Assembly (NCBI GenBank): GCA_024641965.1 | Contig: JAHECC010000014.1 | Coordinates: 1 to 43,184 of the forward strand | Source: Rubrivivax sp. | GTDB lineage: Bacteria; Pseudomonadota; Gammaproteobacteria; Burkholderiales; Burkholderiaceae_C | Length of the DNA stretch: 43,184 nt | Reading direction: 5' to 3' | Made by a program: the position numbers and the translations under genes | Notes under the pieces: generated by a model | Told to the model about the DNA's origin: nothing | Databases searched by the model: none | The model's input: only the letters and a program-made list of their open reading frames with translations | Shown here: piece by piece, positions 1 to 8,899 of the stretch | Position numbering within the stretch: position 1 is the stretch's first letter | How the letters are laid out: every line of letters starts with the position of its first letter

Positions 1-2
1 TC

Positions 3-218
3 CAGCAACTGATCGACCGGCTGTGGGCCGAAGGCACCGGCAGCGCGACGCGCGTGGAGCGTGCGCTGCTGCTGGCCGAGCCGCCACACATCGACCGCGG
101 CGAAGTCACAGACAAGGGCTCGATCAATCAGCGGGCGGTGCTGGCGCACCGCGCCGCGCTGGTCGATCAGCTGTATGCCGAGCCGCCCGCAGCCGATGTG
201 ATCGTGGCTCGACATTGA
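3..218 (+). CDS. Feruloyl-CoA synthase-like AMP-forming ligase, C-terminal end (5' truncated)
   Basis: This open frame enters from the left window edge and ends at TGA 216-218, giving the last 71 residues of a protein. It carries the stretch TDKGSINQRAVLAHRAALV followed by LYAEPP, which I recognise as typical of the C-terminus of feruloyl-CoA synthases in the ANL (acyl-CoA synthetase) superfamily. That enzyme activates ferulate and related hydroxycinnamates to CoA thioesters for lignin-monomer catabolism in the cytoplasm. The catalytic N-terminal domain is outside the window, so substrate specificity cannot be checked. A MarR-type remnant follows 14 bp downstream on the same strand, which fits the common pairing of hydroxycinnamate genes with MarR regulators. 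Another AMP-forming acyl-CoA synthetase is possible. Confidence 0.6.
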   Translation, partial: QQLIDRLWAEGTGSATRVERALLLAEPPHIDRGEVTDKGSINQRAVLAHRAALVDQLYAEPPAADVIVARH

Positions 219-231
219 AGCACCCGTAGCC

Positions 232-420
232 ATGCTCGACGACAGCAGCCTGCAACACCTGATGGGCTGCCGCCTGGCGCTGGCCCGCCGCGCGAAACGC
301 GCATCCGCCACCATGGCGCATGCGCTGCTTGCGACACCGTCGCCGGCCGAACACAAGACTCTGGCGAAACCGTTGACGCGGCTGAGCGACACCGCTGCCG
401 GATCGGACACGCGCCGCTGA
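232..420 (+). pseudogene. MarR-family regulator remnant with internal deletion
   Basis: A 62-residue ORF begins MLDDSSLQHLMGCRLALA, which resembles helix 1 of MarR regulators found next to hydroxycinnamate genes. It then jumps directly to a segment (ATMAHALLATPSPAEHKTLAKP) resembling the final helices of the same family. The central winged helix-turn-helix, roughly 80 residues, is absent, so the product could not bind DNA as a normal MarR protein. The reading frame is preserved across the presumed deletion. It sits 14 bp after the feruloyl-CoA synthase-like gene. Assignment rests on recalled family features of two short ends; a chance small ORF is the alternative. Confidence 0.4.
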
Positions 421-464
421 GTGGCTGCGCGCCGCCACGGCCGGCGGCGACAATCGCGCCACTT

Positions 465-1352
465 ATGCATTCCGGCATCGGCTACGCCTTGGGCGCCTTC
501 GTGCTGTGGGGCCTGATGCCGCTGTACTTCAGGCAGCTGGCGGCGGTACCCGCGCTGGAAGTGGTGCTGCACCGCTCGGTCTGGTCGCTGCTGTTCGTGC
601 TCGGCTTGCTGGCTGCCTTGAGGCGCTTTGGCTGGCTGCGCGAGTTGGCCGCGCAACCACGTCGCCTGGGCCTGTTCCTGCTCAGCGCGCTGCTGCTGTC
701 TGGCAACTGGCTGGTGTACGTGTATGCGGTGCAGAGCGGCCAGGTGGTGCAGGCCAGCCTGGGCTACTTCATCAATCCGATCGTCAACGTGCTGCTCGGC
801 GTGCTGGTGCTGCACGAGCGGCTTCGCCCCTTGCAGTGGGCCGCCGTGGTGCTGGCCGGCCTGGGCGTGCTTTGGCTGACGGTGCTGGCCGGGCAGCCGC
901 CGTGGATCGCATTGCTGCTGGCCATCAGCTTCGGCCTGTACGGCCTGATGCGCAAGACGGCGACACTCGGCTCGCTGGAGGGCCTGGCGCTGGAGACGAT
1001 GCTGCTGGCACCGCTGGTGCTGCCTTTGCTGGCCTGGTGGACGCTGCGCGGCGGCGGTGCGATGGGGCGCGGCGACCTCGGGCTCGACCTGTGGCTGCTG
1101 CTGGCCGGCCCGTTGACCGCGCTGCCCCTGCTGCTGTTCACCGCGGGCGCGCGGCGCCTGCCACTGGCCACGATCGGGCTGCTGCAATACATCTCGCCGA
1201 CGATCCAACTGGGTCTGGGCGTGTGGCTCTTCGGCGAGCCCTTCGGTGGTGCGCGGCTGGCGGGATTCGTGTTGATCTGGGCCGCGCTGGCGCTGTATTC
1301 GGCGGATGGGTGGTGGCGCTTGAGGTATGCCACGGTGCGGTCCAGGACCTGA
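465..1352 (+). CDS. rarD: RarD-type EamA/DMT permease
   Basis: The 295-residue product is a very hydrophobic inner-membrane protein with about ten transmembrane segments, the layout of two tandem EamA repeats in the drug/metabolite transporter superfamily. The N-terminus (GIGYALGAFVLWGLMPLYF) and the early LHRSVWSLLF segment are characteristic of RarD, whose E. coli member is annotated as a chloramphenicol-sensitivity protein. The length matches the family. The natural substrate of RarD proteins is not firmly known, so transport of a small metabolite is inference. It is the first ATG of the frame and starts with little leader after the MarR remnant. About 460 bp without a convincing gene follow it. 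Confidence 0.85.
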   Translation: MHSGIGYALGAFVLWGLMPLYFRQLAAVPALEVVLHRSVWSLLFVLGLLAALRRFGWLRELAAQPRRLGLFLLSALLLSGNWLVYVYAVQSGQVVQASLGYFINPIVNVLLGVLVLHERLRPLQWAAVVLAGLGVLWLTVLAGQPPWIALLLAISFGLYGLMRKTATLGSLEGLALETMLLAPLVLPLLAWWTLRGGGAMGRGDLGLDLWLLLAGPLTALPLLLFTAGARRLPLATIGLLQYISPTIQLGLGVWLFGEPFGGARLAGFVLIWAALALYSADGWWRLRYATVRSRT

Positions 1353-1815
1353 CGGATCAGCGGCGCTCGGCCAGATCGCAGGGACAGTTTCGACGCGGAC
1401 TTCGGTTGCCGCAAGCTGGTGCGGCATAGAAGGCAGGTCGGGTCAGGCTGAGCGCTTGCCCGCCTCCGCGATGGCGCGGCACCATCGAGCAAGGCCACAT
1501 GGCCATGGGACGCGCGCGCCCCGGGAACTTTGCACGAACCCGATTGTGGGCAGCGTCCTGAGCGCACTCAACGGCCGGGATCTCCGCGTGACGGAATTAC
1601 CGAATGCGCGTTGCAGGCCCGCCCGGCGAAGCCGGTCGGGTTTGGAACGCAGGCAATAGTGTCGATACAAGAACAGTCGTTGGAGTAGGCAAGATGGATA
1701 AATTGCGCGTGGCCGGGCTCGGCTGCGATGTTTTGATCGTGCGCGCGTGCGCATTGCGAATGCATGGCGCGAGTGCCATCGGCATGGCAAAGGCGCGGAC
1801 CGACGCGGCCCAGCC
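1353..1815. other. 463-bp gap without a convincing gene
   Basis: This interval lies between rarD and the glycosyltransferase. Short frames exist on both strands, but none has a recognisable domain, a convincing ribosome binding site or a boundary that fits its neighbours. A long minus-strand frame that ends here runs antisense through the glycosyltransferase and is a shadow. The 3' half (about 1600-1815) is less GC-rich and probably contains the promoter of the downstream pair. I see no clear -35/-10 pair, tRNA or terminator hairpin. Confidence 0.5.
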
Positions 1816-3228
1816 ATGAAACGCGAATTCGACAGGACGATTGAAGAACTGGGGCTGTCGACCTGGGCTGAGGCGCCACCGGAGCGGCCTGTCACGCCGG
1901 TCCTGGACAGCCCCGCCAGAGCCGGCCGCCTGTACCTTAGCGTACGCGGGAAGTTCACTCTGTCGCTGGTGGCGGCCTTTGCCTGGGCCGTGTTCTCGTA
2001 TCTGGCGGCACAACCGTGGCTGGGCGACCTGTCTCGCCTGGTCGGCACCGCGCCGGCCCACCTGGCCATCTTCGGCATTGCGATCCTGCCCGGTTTCATG
2101 AACGCCTTCCTGATCACCAGCCTGTGCCTGGATCGCCGGCCACCGATTCGCATGCCGGGTACCACATTGCCCGGCATCAGCATCCTGGTGGCAGCGTACA
2201 ACGAGGAAGCAAGCATCCAGTCGACGATCAAGAGCATCGCCGCGCAGCAGTACCCGGGGCCATTCGAAGTCATCGTCATCAACGACGGTTCCAGCGATGG
2301 CACCGCGCAGGCGCTGGACGCCTTGCGTCACCCCTGGCTGAAGGTGATCCACCTGGCCAGGAATGCCGGCAAGTCGAACGCATTGAATGTCGGTCTGGCG
2401 CAGGTGCGGCACGACCTGACCCTGACCGTGGACGGCGACTCATACCTCTACAAGGACGCATTGCGCAACCTGGTCGGGCGCTACATGAGCGACCCGCCGG
2501 AAACCCGCGCCGTGGCCGGTGCGGTGCTGGTGCGCAACTCGCGCGAGAACCTGGTCACCGCGGCGCAGGAGTGGGACTACTTCCACGGCATCGCTGCCAT
2601 CAAGCGCTTGCAAAGCCTGTACCAGGGCACGCTGGTGGCGCAGGGGGCGTTTTCGGTCTATGACACGCGCACGATCCGCGAGTTGGGTGGTTGGCCGCAC
2701 ACCGTCGGCGAGGACATCGTGCTGACCTGGAACCTGCTGTCGCACGGCCATCGCATCGGCTTTGCCGAGAACGCCTGCGTATTCACCAACGCGCCGACCA
2801 CCTGGACGCAGTTCGTCCGGCAACGACAGCGTTGGTCACGCGGGCTCATCGAAGCCTTCAAGGCGCACTGGCCCTTGCTCTTCAAGGCGCGCATGACGAC
2901 CTTGTTCATCTGGTGGAACCTGCTGTTTCCGTATATCGATCTGGCGTTCACGCTGGCCTTCATTCCGGGGCTCGTGCTGGCGCTGTTCGGCATCTACTGG
3001 ATCGCCGGCCCGCTGACGCTGCTGCTGCTGCCGCTGGCCGGGCTGGTCAATCTGGTGATGTTCAGGATCCAGTCGCGCATGTTCGCCGAGCAGGGCCTGC
3101 GCGTGCGCCGCAACTGGCGCGGCTTCCTGTTCTACGCGCTGTGCTACAGCTTCGTTCTGCAGCCGGCCTGCGTGATCGGCTACGCGATGGAGATCCTCAA
3201 CCGCAGCAAGACCTGGGGCACCAAGTGA
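1816..3228 (+). CDS. Membrane family 2 glycosyltransferase (PgaC/YaiP-like)
   Basis: The 470-residue product is a processive-type GT2 enzyme of the inner membrane. Two hydrophobic segments (about 47-66 and 82-104) precede a cytoplasmic GT-A domain. The catalytic set is complete: D157 in NDGSSDG, the DGDS metal site at 206-209, the GED acceptor-base motif at 298-300, and QRQRW at 336-340. A cluster of hydrophobic helices follows from about residue 365 to 460. This is the architecture of poly-N-acetylglucosamine, hyaluronan and cellulose synthases, which extrude the polymer as they make it. ATG 1816 was preferred over an upstream in-frame extension at 1747 that has no domain content. Its stop overlaps the GTG of the outer-membrane barrel gene by 4 bp. 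The sugar used cannot be told from sequence. Confidence 0.85.
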   Translation: MKREFDRTIEELGLSTWAEAPPERPVTPVLDSPARAGRLYLSVRGKFTLSLVAAFAWAVFSYLAAQPWLGDLSRLVGTAPAHLAIFGIAILPGFMNAFLITSLCLDRRPPIRMPGTTLPGISILVAAYNEEASIQSTIKSIAAQQYPGPFEVIVINDGSSDGTAQALDALRHPWLKVIHLARNAGKSNALNVGLAQVRHDLTLTVDGDSYLYKDALRNLVGRYMSDPPETRAVAGAVLVRNSRENLVTAAQEWDYFHGIAAIKRLQSLYQGTLVAQGAFSVYDTRTIRELGGWPHTVGEDIVLTWNLLSHGHRIGFAENACVFTNAPTTWTQFVRQRQRWSRGLIEAFKAHWPLLFKARMTTLFIWWNLLFPYIDLAFTLAFIPGLVLALFGIYWIAGPLTLLLLPLAGLVNLVMFRIQSRMFAEQGLRVRRNWRGFLFYALCYSFVLQPACVIGYAMEILNRSKTWGTK

Positions 3229-4118
3229 AGCCGCGCCGCGCACTGCTCGGCTTGCTGGCCGCGGCGTCGCCAGCGTGGGCGCAGTTCGCCACCGGCAGCT
3301 TCTTCGCGTCGCACGACTCGGACAACTTCGACGAAGTGCGCGTCACGGCCGGCGCCACCGCCGACAACGGCTTCGGCGCTGCCGCCGGCGCGATGCACTA
3401 CAGCGCACCGGGCTGGTCGGCCAATGGCGCGCTGCTGGTCGGCACCTACAAGTCGTACAAGGCGACCGAGCAGATCGACGCCAGCCTGGGCGCGGCGCGC
3501 ATCGATGGCAGCACCTACGCGGTCGGCGGGCTCGACTACCTGCATACCTGGGCTTCGGGTGATGCGCTGGGCCTGAGCCTGGAGCGCAGCATCGTCAACT
3601 CGCAAGGCGGCATCGAGGACGGCATCACCTACAACGTGCTGGCGGCCGTCGGCGACTATGTGTTCACGCCGAGCTTCAACGTCGGGGTGGCCGCCGGCGC
3701 CACCTTGTTTTCCGACGACAACCAGCGCCCGTTCCTGCGCACGCGATGGAACCTGTTGTTGGCCGAAGCCCAGGGCCTGAACGCCTACCTGAAGACGCGC
3801 AGCTACCGCAATTCCGAGCCAGACCGACCGCAGTACTACTCGCCGGCCTCGCTGAACGAGGTGTCGCTCGGGCTGTCGGTGCGCTGGCGCGCCGACGAGC
3901 GGGTCGTGCTCAGCGCCTGGGCCGACGGTGGCATGCAATACACCAGCAACGGCGACCAACCGATCTGGAGCGCCTTCGCCGGGCTGGCATCGCCGCGCAA
4001 CGACCCGATCCGCTGGAACCTGGGGCTGCTGGCGGCGAACACGGCATCGCTGTTCACCTCGCAGTCCGGCGCCTACACCTACCTGAGCCTGGCCGGTCAG
4101 GTCAACGTGCCCTTCTAG
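3225..4118 (+). CDS. YaiO-like outer-membrane beta-barrel protein
   Basis: The 297-residue product starts at GTG 3225, inside the stop of the glycosyltransferase, indicating translational coupling. It opens with a short signal peptide ending near AWA-QF. The rest is a series of amphipathic beta-strands rich in G, Y, W and alternating polar/hydrophobic residues. It ends in a terminal phenylalanine (VNVPF), the usual signal for BAM-assembled outer-membrane proteins. The pattern resembles YaiO of E. coli, which is itself next to a GT2 gene (yaiP), and the barrel end of PgaA. A role as exit pore or accessory for the polysaccharide made by the upstream enzyme is inferred from this pairing. No PgaB-type deacetylase is encoded here. 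Confidence 0.75.
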   Translation: MKPRRALLGLLAAASPAWAQFATGSFFASHDSDNFDEVRVTAGATADNGFGAAAGAMHYSAPGWSANGALLVGTYKSYKATEQIDASLGAARIDGSTYAVGGLDYLHTWASGDALGLSLERSIVNSQGGIEDGITYNVLAAVGDYVFTPSFNVGVAAGATLFSDDNQRPFLRTRWNLLLAEAQGLNAYLKTRSYRNSEPDRPQYYSPASLNEVSLGLSVRWRADERVVLSAWADGGMQYTSNGDQPIWSAFAGLASPRNDPIRWNLGLLAANTASLFTSQSGAYTYLSLAGQVNVPF

Positions 4119-4358
4119 GACCTGTTCACGGGCAAGCCAATGCGTACAGGCCCCGGCCTTGTCGTCGGGCACCACGCGCCACTATGCGTTGACGACGCCG
4201 ACAAGCCGAACGACAGGCTGTAGCAGGCGGTCGAAACCACCGAACTCAAGGACACGCCAGAGCGCGTCCCGTGTCGGGCGCTGACTGGAATGCCGGGGCA
4301 CCCCGAGGTCATCGCCTCTACCTGGGGCAAGCGGTGACCCCGCGGTGTCCCCAATGGC

Positions 4359-4387
4359 AAGGGCCGCATCGCTGCGGCCCTTCTTTT
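4359..4387 (+). terminator. Rho-independent terminator
   Basis: A perfect 10-bp inverted repeat (AAGGGCCGCA, loop TCGC, TGCGGCCCTT, 4359-4382) is followed by CTTTT on the plus strand. It fits an intrinsic terminator for transcripts arriving from the glycosyltransferase/YaiO pair. It also lies just beyond the 3' end of the minus-strand tRNA, but there is no T-tract on that strand. Confidence 0.7.
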
Positions 4388-4392
4388 ACCTA

Positions 4393-4469
<77 letters not shown>

Positions 4470-4494
4470 ACGTGGCCGGCATTGTAGCGGCGGG

Positions 4495-5004
4495 TCAGTC
4501 CTCGACCACCGTGGGCGCCGGCAGGCGCAGCTGTTCGCACACAGCCATGCACTGGCGAATGTGCTGCTCGCACACATAGCGCAGCGCGCCATAGGTCAGC
4601 ACCGCCGACAAGCCCTGGCCGGCAATGGGCACGTACTTCACCGCCTGCTGCGCCGTCAGGCGCACGCCGACCACGCGCAGCATGGCCATCACCGCCTCGC
4701 GCGTGACGATGCGGCCGATGAGCAGGCCGCCGCCGGCCGTGAGCGTCTTGAACACCACGATGCGGCGGTCCGGCGCCAGGCGTTCGACCTGCTCGGCGCT
4801 CAGGCCGAAGGCACGGTTGATGTCGGGCAGCACCTTCAGCAGCACGCCGACATTGGTGGCCCAGTCAATGGCGGGAATCGGCACCACCGCCACGCCCGCG
4901 GCCAGCAAGGCGCGGCGCGACACCATGCGCCGGCATTCGCGCGCCACCGCCTCGATCTGCTTTGGCGTGCTGGGCACCACGTCCCAGGTGGCGGCGTCGT
5001 TCAT
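4495..5004 (-). CDS. Hypothetical protein, possibly DUF697/YcjF-like
   Basis: The 169-residue product begins at ATG 5004, five bases after the rraA stop, and is the last gene of a minus-strand trio with rraA and the ThDP enzyme. It has a glycine-rich amphipathic stretch after the RRALLAAGVAVVPIPAIDW segment (about residues 25-45). A second hydrophobic segment lies near 95-130 (TAGGGLLIGRIVTREAVMAM, then AVKYVPIAGQGLSAVL). The pattern of short hydrophobic helices with VPIPxxD and VPIAGQ loops recalls the DUF697 family of membrane-associated proteins, but the match is weak. I do not know its function. Its place in the operon may be incidental. Confidence 0.6.
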   Translation of the reverse strand: MNDAATWDVVPSTPKQIEAVARECRRMVSRRALLAAGVAVVPIPAIDWATNVGVLLKVLPDINRAFGLSAEQVERLAPDRRIVVFKTLTAGGGLLIGRIVTREAVMAMLRVVGVRLTAQQAVKYVPIAGQGLSAVLTYGALRYVCEQHIRQCMAVCEQLRLPAPTVVED

Positions 5005-5008
5005 CGTT

Positions 5009-5506
5009 TCAGGCGGGCCCGGCCAGCAGCACGATGCCGTCGGCATCGGCATACAGCCAGTCGCCGGGGCGCACCCACACGCCGCGCAACTGCAGCACGA
5101 CGTCGCGCTGGCCCTGGTCGCGGCGTTCGGTGGGCATCGGCACGGGAGCCAGCGCACGTATGCCCACCTCGCAAAGTGCCAGCTCGGCCACGTCGCGCAC
5201 CGCGCCGTCGATCACCAGCCCGGCCCAGCCGTTCTTTGCCGCGGCGGCGCCCAGGTTGCCGCCGAGCAACGCACGGCGCAGCGAGCCGGCGCCATCGACC
5301 ACCAGCACCCGGCCATGGCCCGGCGATTCAACCGCGGCCTTGACGGCGGAGTTGTCCTCGAAGCACTTGACCGTGCTCACCGGGCCGTGAAAGACCTGGC
5401 GCCGGCCGAAGTCGCGGAACAGTGGCGGCAGCACGCGAAAGCTGCCGTCGGTTTCGCCCTTGTGCGCATCGCACAGGTCACAGGTGGCGGGAATGGTGTC
5501 GCTCAT
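5009..5506 (-). CDS. rraA: RraA-family protein (RNase E regulator / HMG-aldolase-like)
   Basis: The 165-residue length and sequence match the RraA family throughout: TCDLCDAHKG at the N-terminus, LPPLFRDFG, VKCFEDNSAVK, VLVVDGAGSLRRALLGG, then VIDGAVRDV and the closing PGDWLYADADGIVLL. RraA of E. coli binds and inhibits RNase E. Relatives with the same fold are 4-hydroxy-4-methyl-2-oxoglutarate aldolases and oxaloacetate decarboxylases that use an Arg-Asp pair, and an RD pair is present here in GAVRDV. The gene lies 59 bp after the ThDP enzyme and beside a catabolic regulator. An enzymatic aldolase/decarboxylase role is therefore at least as likely as RNase E control; that choice is inference. 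ATG 5506 gives the standard family N-terminus. Confidence 0.85.
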   Translation of the reverse strand: MSDTIPATCDLCDAHKGETDGSFRVLPPLFRDFGRRQVFHGPVSTVKCFEDNSAVKAAVESPGHGRVLVVDGAGSLRRALLGGNLGAAAAKNGWAGLVIDGAVRDVAELALCEVGIRALAPVPMPTERRDQGQRDVVLQLRGVWVRPGDWLYADADGIVLLAGPA

Positions 5507-5565
5507 GCAGTTCTCCACATCGTCGATGGCCCACTGTACAACCGGCCGGTCCGGATCGCCCGCGC

Positions 5566-7278
5566 TCAGCTCGCTGCGCGACGCCGCGCCGCCTCGCGCA
5601 GGGCACTCAAGGTCGTGCGCGTGGTGCTGACATCGGTGTCGAGCTTTACGTGGATCAGGGTCGGACGATTGGCGACCAGTGCCTGGGCAAACACGGCTTC
5701 GAAATCGGCGGTGGCTTCGACTCGCTGCGCAAGCCAGCCATAGGCCTTGGCCAGTGTGACGAAATCGGGGTTGGACAAGTCGCTGCCGCTGACACGCCCC
5801 GGAAAGTCGCGCTCCTGGTGCATGCGGATCGTGCCGTAGCTGCCGTTGTCGACGACGATGCTGATCAGCTTGCCCACGCCGCATCCCGCGCCGTGGCCGG
5901 TGGCGGTGGCCAGTTCCTGCCCGGTCATCAGGAAGTCGCCGTCGCCGGCCACGTTCACCACCGTGCGCTGCGGATATAGGATGGCCGCGGCGACGGCGGC
6001 GGGCACGCCATAGCCCATCGCGCCGGAGGTCGGCGCCAATTGCGTGCGCCCGTGGTGCTGCAGCCCGTAATAGCGCACATAGCGGTGCAACCAGCCGCTG
6101 AAGTTGCCGGCGCCGTTGGTATAGACGGTGTCGGCCGGTGCCAGGCGCTGCACGGTCTTCATCAGTACCGCCATGTCCAACGGCTCGACCGCCGGCGCCA
6201 CATGGTTGGCTTCGTAGTCGGCATGCGCCGCTTGTGCCCAATCGGCCCAGGGCACGCTCGACGGCGCGGCCACCGTTTCCAGCGCCTTGGCCGCGCAGCC
6301 CATCGTGGCCTGCAGCAGCAGGTCGGCGGCAAAGACACGCCCCAGTTCCTCGGCACCGGCATGCACATGCACCAGGTTCTGCGCCGGGCGCGGCACCTGC
6401 AGCAGCGTGTAGCCGCCCGTCGTCATCTCGCCCAGGCGCACGCCGAGGGCGATGATCAGATCGGCCTGGCGCACCCGCGCCGCGAGTTTCGGGTTGATGC
6501 CGATGCCCACGTCGCCGGCATACAGCGCGTGCCGGTTGTCAAAGGTGTCCTGAAAGCGAAAACCACAGGCGACAGGCAGTTGCCAGCCTTCGGCAAAACG
6601 CTGCAACGCATTGCAGGCCTCGGCATCCCACTGGCTGCCGCCGGCGATGAGCAAGGGCCGCTGCGAGGCCAGCAGCATGTTGCGCAGTTCTCGCAATGCC
6701 CCAGGTGCCGGCCAGGCCTGTGCCGGAACGGCGCGCGGCAGCACCGGGGCGGCGGTGGCCTGCGTCAGCATGTCCTCCGGCAGCGCCAGCACCACCGGGC
6801 CCGGCCGCCCCTGCAAGGCCGTGTGAAAGGCGCGCGCGACGTATTCCGGCACGCGGTCGGCGTCGTGCACCTCACCGACCCACTTCGCCATGCCCAGCGT
6901 GCCCGGTCCGAACATCTGGCGATAGTCCACCTCCTGGAAGGCCTCGCGATCGCGCTGGTCGCTGGCCACCTGGCCGACGAACAGGATCATCGGTGTCGAA
7001 TCCTGGAAGGCCGTGTGCAGGCCGACCGCGGCATTGGCGGCGCCGGGTCCGCGCGTGACGAAGCAGATGCCCGGCCGTCCGCTCAGCTTGCCCTGGGCTT
7101 CGGCCATGAAGGCCGCGCCGCCTTCCTGCCGGCAGGCGACGAAGCGGATGTGGTCGCGATGCTCGTAGAAGCCGTCGAGCACCGCCAGGTAGCTCTCGCC
7201 GGGCACACCGAAGGCGGTGTGCACGCCCTGCGCGATCAATGCTTCGACCAGCACGTGGCCAGCGGGTCGGGTTGTCAT
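5566..7278 (-). CDS. Thiamine diphosphate-dependent enzyme, acetolactate synthase-like
   Basis: The 570-residue protein has the three-domain layout of the acetolactate synthase/benzoylformate decarboxylase superfamily. The N-terminal pyrimidine-binding domain contains FGVPGESY and the activating glutamate E52 in CRQEGG. A central domain and a C-terminal diphosphate-binding domain with GDGDFLMTG at 445-453 and the metal-ligand N478 in VVDNGSYG follow. Length is normal. Such enzymes decarboxylate 2-oxo acids or join them to aldehydes; the substrate cannot be assigned. ATG 7278 is chosen over an upstream TTG/ATG extension because MTTRPAGHVLVEAL is the usual start of the fold. It is divergent from the TetR gene, with a candidate TetR operator in the 120-bp gap. 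A Gly/Cys-containing stretch (HGAGCGVGK, 462-470) just before the metal ligand is slightly longer than usual. Confidence 0.85.
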   Translation of the reverse strand: MTTRPAGHVLVEALIAQGVHTAFGVPGESYLAVLDGFYEHRDHIRFVACRQEGGAAFMAEAQGKLSGRPGICFVTRGPGAANAAVGLHTAFQDSTPMILFVGQVASDQRDREAFQEVDYRQMFGPGTLGMAKWVGEVHDADRVPEYVARAFHTALQGRPGPVVLALPEDMLTQATAAPVLPRAVPAQAWPAPGALRELRNMLLASQRPLLIAGGSQWDAEACNALQRFAEGWQLPVACGFRFQDTFDNRHALYAGDVGIGINPKLAARVRQADLIIALGVRLGEMTTGGYTLLQVPRPAQNLVHVHAGAEELGRVFAADLLLQATMGCAAKALETVAAPSSVPWADWAQAAHADYEANHVAPAVEPLDMAVLMKTVQRLAPADTVYTNGAGNFSGWLHRYVRYYGLQHHGRTQLAPTSGAMGYGVPAAVAAAILYPQRTVVNVAGDGDFLMTGQELATATGHGAGCGVGKLISIVVDNGSYGTIRMHQERDFPGRVSGSDLSNPDFVTLAKAYGWLAQRVEATADFEAVFAQALVANRPTLIHVKLDTDVSTTRTTLSALREAARRRAAS

Positions 7279-7373
7279 GTCGGGTTCTCCGTTTTCAGGG
7301 CATGCAGCCCAGGCCTTCACAGCAGGACATTATGCGAAACAGATCGCCAAGGATTTCTGCCCTGGCCCATAAT

Positions 7374-7387
7374 TCAACAAACGGTTA
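7374..7387 (-). promoter_or_regulatory. Candidate TetR operator, site A
   Basis: On the minus strand this reads TAACCGTTTGTTGA, differing at one position from site C (11901-11914). It sits 11 bp before the tetR start codon and between the divergent tetR and ThDP-enzyme genes. It could serve autorepression and control of the divergent operon. Assignment is by comparison of four sites within this window. Confidence 0.55.
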
Positions 7388-7398
7388 ATCATTTGCCC

Positions 7399-8043
7399 AT
7401 GGCCCAAAACCCCAGGCCCGACGCCCGTCCGCGCGACGCCGAACGCTCGCAGAAGGACATTCTCGACGCCGCGCTGGCCGAGTTTGCCGACCACGGCCTG
7501 AGCGGCGCGCGCATGGACCGCATCGCCGACGGCGCGGCGGTGAACAAGCGGCTCATCTACTACTATTTCGAGAGCAAGGAGAGCCTGTTTCGGGCCGTGC
7601 TGGAACGCACCTACGAGGGTATTCGCGGCGAGGAGAAGCAGCTCAACCTGACGAAGATCGAGCCAATCGAGGCGATCCGCCGGCTGATCGCCTTCACCTG
7701 GAACTACTACATCGCCCACCCCGAATTCCTGACCCTGCTGAACAGCGAGAACCTGCACCGCGCGCGCCACCTGAAGACCTCGAACAAGGCGCGTACGATG
7801 AACTCGCCGTTGATCGAGACCATCGCCGATGTGCTCGAGCGCGGTGTCAAGCTGCAGTTGTTTCGCGCCGGGGTCGACCCGGTGCAGCTGTACATCTCGA
7901 TCGCCGCGCTGTCGTATTTCTATCTGGGCAACAGCCACACGCTGTCGACCATCTTCGACCGCGACCTGCTCGGCGCCAAGGCCAAGGTCGAGCGGCTGTC
8001 GCACATGACCGACCTGATCCTGGGTTACCTGGTGCGCGACTGA
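7399..8043 (+). CDS. TetR/AcrR-family transcriptional regulator (RutR/NicS-like)
   Basis: The 214-residue product has an N-terminal TetR DNA-binding domain at about 14-62: ERSQKDILDAALAEFADHG, then a helix-turn-helix ending NKRLIYYYFESKESLF. The C-terminal ligand domain (about 80-210) looks like the RutR/NicS group, with IRRLIAFTWNYYIAHPEF, then LLNSENLHRARHL. RutR-type regulators are repressors of nitrogen-compound and pyrimidine catabolism that recognise sites with outer ACC/GGT arms. The candidate operators in this island have similar ACC-N4-GGT half sites. It is transcribed away from the ThDP enzyme and toward the ABC transporter genes, which face it. The effector is unknown. The start ATG 7399 is the only good one and lies 11 bp after operator site A. 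Confidence 0.85.
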   Translation: MAQNPRPDARPRDAERSQKDILDAALAEFADHGLSGARMDRIADGAAVNKRLIYYYFESKESLFRAVLERTYEGIRGEEKQLNLTKIEPIEAIRRLIAFTWNYYIAHPEFLTLLNSENLHRARHLKTSNKARTMNSPLIETIADVLERGVKLQLFRAGVDPVQLYISIAALSYFYLGNSHTLSTIFDRDLLGAKAKVERLSHMTDLILGYLVRD

Positions 8044-8059
8044 GGCTGAGGCAGCGCCT

Positions 8060-8824
<765 letters not shown>

Positions 8825-8850
8825 CGAGCACCCCAGGCGCTCCCGTGCCG

Positions 8851-8865
8851 GCCCGCCAGGCGGGC
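8851..8865. repeat. Short GC hairpin between permease and ATPase genes
   Basis: GCCCGCCAGGCGGGC forms a 6-bp stem with a 3-nt loop in the 75-bp gap between the two ABC transporter genes. There is no T-tract on either strand. It may act as an mRNA stabiliser or partial attenuator, or may be chance in GC-rich DNA. Confidence 0.35.
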
Positions 8866-8899
8866 GCAGCCTTCCTTCGGGCGGCCGTGCGGCAGGCTG

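Noticed and set aside
1443-2303. Long minus-strand ORF before and within the glycosyltransferase
   Set aside because: It is antisense to a gene with complete catalytic motifs and has no recognisable domain.
2691-3224. N-terminal extension of the YaiO-like barrel into the glycosyltransferase
   Set aside because: The extension is an out-of-frame shadow of the glycosyltransferase; a signal peptide begins at GTG 3225.
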